Source: JAMQKA01 sp033722415 (GTDB taxonomy: Bacteria > Bacteroidota > Rhodothermia > Balneolales > Balneolaceae). Taken from it: a stretch of DNA of 8,234 nucleotides. The stretch spans positions 1-8,234 of the forward strand of contig JAWVZC010000183.1 in assembly GCA_033722415.1 (NCBI GenBank), read 5' to 3'. The stretch's first letter is position 1; each line of letters opens with the position of its first letter. The translations under genes were made by a program, and so were the position numbers. Positions 5,364 to 8,234 of this stretch are shown in pieces. The notes under the pieces were generated by a model, which was not told where the DNA came from, did no database searches, and saw only the letters and a list, made by a program, of their open reading frames with translations.

Positions 5364-8234
5364 TTAGTACAAGTGGATTATGTTTCGTTGTTTCAGCACT
5401 CTGACCACCTGCCGGTACATCAGGTGATTCAACGTGTAGTTGCCGTTTTTGATCTGCAGAAGTCCGCGTGACTTCAGCCGGGTGAGGATTAGCTGGCTCT
5501 CCTGCGGGGTGAACTGCAGTACCTCGGACAGTTGCCCGGCGGTAATCGTGTCGTGCAGGATGACGGCGGCCAGCGTAAACAGAATATCGGGCGTAAGCTC
5601 TTCGACCAGCTCGAGGGAGGTGACCTCCAGCGGTTTGATGTAGAAATGGATGTCGTCATAGGCCCGTATCGATCGCAGCCAGAAGATCATGGCGATCGAG
5701 GCGTTGCCGTCGGCGAGTTTGGCCAGCTCCTCGAAATAGGTCTCCTTCAGGTATTGCTGGGCTTCATCCTCCTTGTCCATCAGCTTTCGATAGGCCCTAT
5801 TTTTGTTCAGTGTTTCGTTGGATTCAAACAGGAGCTCAAACCCGCTGGCTTCGTGCCGTTTCATAATGACAGACTCTACCTGCTGAGGGGTTAGTCCGTC
5901 GGTCTCCAGAATATGGGAAAAGTAATCGGCCAGTTGCGTGGTCTGGTGCAAAAAATGCCATGCATACGACGAGCAGCTTACGATCCAGAACATATGCTCT
6001 TTTGTCTGGGAAATGATGTAGAGCAGGGCTTCCAGTCCCTGGTATCCGTTTAGGTTGCGCAGGTACAGGTTCTGGATCGATTCGAGAATGACGATCCTGT
6101 TCTTTCGCTTCCTGTTCAGCTGTTCTATGGCTGCATCCACAGAATCAGCCCCGTCCAGGTTCAGCTCTTTTGCCAGGCGCCTGACCAAGGCCTCCTCCGT
6201 CCAGATCGTCTCTTCCAGCGTAAAGCGGGTGTAGGAGCGATCGGTGAAAATATCCGCTGCCGCATAATCCAGATAGCTGGTCTTGCCGCTGCCTTTTTCG
6301 CCCACTACGGCAAAGGTGGCAGAGAATCCCTGCTCCCAGTTGTCATATGCTTTTTTCACGTAGTGAAAATTTTCATTCAGTGCGATATAAAAACGCCGGT
6401 CGGTCTCTTCCGAGAAATTGAACAGGCGCCGGTAGATATACGGCAGATCCTCCACCTTGTTGTCTGTTTCGGTCAGGTAGTTGGCTATCTCCGCCTGCTG
6501 CTGCTCCGGGGTGCGATCGGTGCGGAATCCGAGTGAAGTGGATATGGCGGTACGGGTTTTTCGCGCTTTCCGCTGCAAAAACCGGAGGAGTAGAGCGGCC
6601 GAATCCTCAATCCGCGCCCATCGTGCCTTTAGCACCGTGCGCCAGTCCTGCGCCTTTTCCCTGACCCGGTACTTGGCGTCCATAATCTGCAGGTCGCCGG
6701 GATTGCCGGTATGAAGCAGGTTCAGCAGCTTATCGCTGAACGTGTCGAGATCGTCCGTTAAAACGGCGTCAATTGCTCGCCTTTTGCCATCAGCTGCCTG
6801 TTGCAGCTGCTCCAGTTTCAGGCGGCTGCGTTCCAGAGCCTGCCGGGCAATCTCCATAGGGTTCTCCTCCCCGCTCTTCTGTGCAAGTTCGATGGAGGAA
6901 CGGAGGTTCACGTCGATCACATCCTGTACCTCGTTGAGCTCGTTCAGCCGCTGCCGGACAAAATCAACGTATCCCTGCCGGTCCGGCCCGATCTTGTGCA
7001 GAACCTGTTCTTTCAGCGAGCGGACGACCAGCAAACGCCACTCGATCGTTTTTCGGTCGATGGCCGGAGGATTCCGGTCAGTTTTCAGATCGTGCACGAA
7101 GATGATATCCTCTGCCACCTCGTTTGCCATGAGCAGTGCATCCTCGGTATAGGAATCGGCCATGCCGGCCAGCTTGTTATCTTCAAGCTCCTCGCCCAGC
7201 GTTTGCGTCAACTCGGTGAGACGTCCGTCCAGCTCCGCCAGCGCCGATTCCAGGGTAGCAAGCTGGGCCTTATCGTTCTTTTTCGGGATGATTTCCTGCA
7301 ACTCGGAGTGTATCTGCGCGATTTTTTGGTCCAGCTCGGCGAGATCTGAAAATATGCTGTGATCCAGGTATTGATCCACCCGTTCGGAAAACTGACTGCT
7401 GAGACTGTACAGGCGGTTTCGGAAAGCGAGAAATTCATTGATTATCGAAGTCTTTTCCAGCAGGGCATCCAACACCTCCTGCCACTTGCCGGCGTGTTTT
7501 TCCAGAACCTGGGAGGTCCGTGTTTTGACCCTGTTGATGCGGTTCGTAGTGTAGAACGTAATCCCCTGTTCAAATGTCCCCGCTTTTTCGATATGGTGAA
7601 GCAGCAGCTTCGTGACCGCCTGGTGATCTTCTTGCAGCTCCTGAGTGAGTGTCTGCTGCTGTTCCTCGATCCGGTCTTTGAACTGGTCGACCAGATTCAG
7701 CAGCTCCGACCGTTCTTCGTCGTCAGACCGATCGGAAGTACAAAATTCGGCCAGGAACTCCTCCAGCGAGAGGATGATCTCCAAAAGCAGGCGTTCGTCA
7801 TCGTTTATCCACCAGCGGGGAAGCTCCTGCTGCGAAAAGAGGTGATACTCGACAAGCTGTTTCAGCGGTATCTGCTGGCTGGGGGCGGAGTATCCTTTTT
7901 CCGGACGGTTGACCGCTCGACGTACCAGGTTCAGAAGGGCGTGCCCCGCCCGCCCGGCTTTCCTGAACAGTCGTTTCAGGAATTTGCCGGCGCGTACGGA
8001 CATGGGATCCTGCTCCAGAGCCTGGAATCGATTCTCATGCTGTTGAATAACCACCGATTTCTCGAAACTGCCCGCCAACTGGTAAACGGCGACTGAGTAC
8101 AGTTCCGCCAACTGTTCATGATACTCCCGCGACACCAGTTCCCGCAACTTGTCTAGTGTTTCCCGTATTTCTCCATAGAGATCCTGCGAAGCCTGTTCGG
8201 TGTCTGCCCGTTCTGCGAGATCGTCGAGGATGGA
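5364..8234 (-). CDS. Large coiled-coil P-loop ATPase with C-terminal winged-helix-like region (N-terminus outside window)
   Basis: I do not recognise a named family. The frame is open to the right edge, giving 956 visible residues without an N-terminus. TTG at 8147 is not a convincing start because coherent helical sequence continues upstream (ending EIRETLDKL). Residues 1-590 are mostly alpha-helical with heptad-like coiled coils, notably about 172-209 and 295-355, and are rich in E, Q, L and R. Two strongly basic amphipathic segments occur at about 82-111 (GKFLKRLFRKAGRAG) and 537-565 (LLLRFLQRKARKTR). The NTPase part covers about 600-800. Its Walker A is GEKGSGKTS (645-653, K651), and a candidate Walker B strand is RIVILESIQ with E718 where Asp is usual. 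A later strand, MFWIVSCSS, resembles sensor 1. Residues 881-956 look like a winged helix (TAGQLSEVLQFTPQESQLILTRLKSRGLL, then a wing-like NGNYTLN). There is no membrane segment or signal peptide, so it is probably cytoplasmic. Overall it is STAND/AAA-like. The downstream MscS gene 13 bp away suggests a shared function. Confidence 0.8.
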   Translation of the reverse strand, partial: SILDDLAERADTEQASQDLYGEIRETLDKLRELVSREYHEQLAELYSVAVYQLAGSFEKSVVIQQHENRFQALEQDPMSVRAGKFLKRLFRKAGRAGHALLNLVRRAVNRPEKGYSAPSQQIPLKQLVEYHLFSQQELPRWWINDDERLLLEIILSLEEFLAEFCTSDRSDDEERSELLNLVDQFKDRIEEQQQTLTQELQEDHQAVTKLLLHHIEKAGTFEQGITFYTTNRINRVKTRTSQVLEKHAGKWQEVLDALLEKTSIINEFLAFRNRLYSLSSQFSERVDQYLDHSIFSDLAELDQKIAQIHSELQEIIPKKNDKAQLATLESALAELDGRLTELTQTLGEELEDNKLAGMADSYTEDALLMANEVAEDIIFVHDLKTDRNPPAIDRKTIEWRLLVVRSLKEQVLHKIGPDRQGYVDFVRQRLNELNEVQDVIDVNLRSSIELAQKSGEENPMEIARQALERSRLKLEQLQQAADGKRRAIDAVLTDDLDTFSDKLLNLLHTGNPGDLQIMDAKYRVREKAQDWRTVLKARWARIEDSAALLLRFLQRKARKTRTAISTSLGFRTDRTPEQQQAEIANYLTETDNKVEDLPYIYRRLFNFSEETDRRFYIALNENFHYVKKAYDNWEQGFSATFAVVGEKGSGKTSYLDYAAADIFTDRSYTRFTLEETIWTEEALVRRLAKELNLDGADSVDAAIEQLNRKRKNRIVILESIQNLYLRNLNGYQGLEALLYIISQTKEHMFWIVSCSSYAWHFLHQTTQLADYFSHILETDGLTPQQVESVIMKRHEASGFELLFESNETLNKNRAYRKLMDKEDEAQQYLKETYFEELAKLADGNASIAMIFWLRSIRAYDDIHFYIKPLEVTSLELVEELTPDILFTLAAVILHDTITAGQLSEVLQFTPQESQLILTRLKSRGLLQIKNGNYTLNHLMYRQVVRVLKQRNIIHLY

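Noticed and set aside
7359..8096. Long plus-strand open frame opposite the large ATPase (245 codons)
   Set aside because: It is antisense to a coherent coding frame and its translation resembles no domain; open antisense frames are common in such GC-rich coding DNA.
8145..8147. TTG as the start codon of the large ATPase
   Set aside because: The same frame stays open to the edge with sequence of the same helical character, so the true start is outside the window.

Overview
The window looks like chromosomal DNA of a Bacteroidota-like bacterium, most likely Balneolota or Rhodothermota. This rests on protein style: signal and lipoprotein leaders followed by Thr/Asp-rich or acidic linkers (QAQNDT then repeated TT/DT/AD in the MscS protein), Spondin_N, CHRD and DUF302 proteins close together, moderate GC, and mixed use of Shine-Dalgarno sites. 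The taxonomic call is inference. I saw no tRNA, rRNA, CRISPR array, insertion sequence or phage gene.

Layout. Positions 2-505 (+) hold the 3' end of a secreted Spondin_N-domain protein, closed by a strong intrinsic terminator at about 525-569. Positions 624-2812 (+) hold a two-component system: an OmpR/PhoB-type response regulator overlapping by 4 bp (ATGA) with a membrane HAMP sensor histidine kinase. A gene-poor 386-bp stretch (2813-3198) follows, with a perfect 17-bp dyad and weak promoter-like signals. Next are a CHRD-domain lipoprotein (3199-3780, +) and a DUF302 protein (best start 3956, ends 4342, +). A perfect 14-bp palindrome lies between these two.

From 4361 to the right edge everything is on the minus strand and converges on the DUF302 gene. 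In transcription order these are a very large coiled-coil P-loop ATPase with a C-terminal winged-helix-like end (right edge to 5364, N-terminus outside the window) and, after a 13-bp gap, an MscS-family small-conductance mechanosensitive channel (5350-4361).

How the genes may work together: the left half is envelope and signalling biology, a sensor kinase/regulator pair flanked by two extracytoplasmic proteins with metazoan-named domains (spondin, chordin). Whether the regulator controls them cannot be seen. The right half is the least conventional part. A cytoplasmic-looking STAND/AAA-like ATPase with long coiled coils and two basic amphipathic segments appears co-transcribed with an ion channel. 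This could be a two-gene module in which an ATP-driven sensor acts on a channel, in stress response or conceivably in conflict/defence. That role is a hypothesis only.
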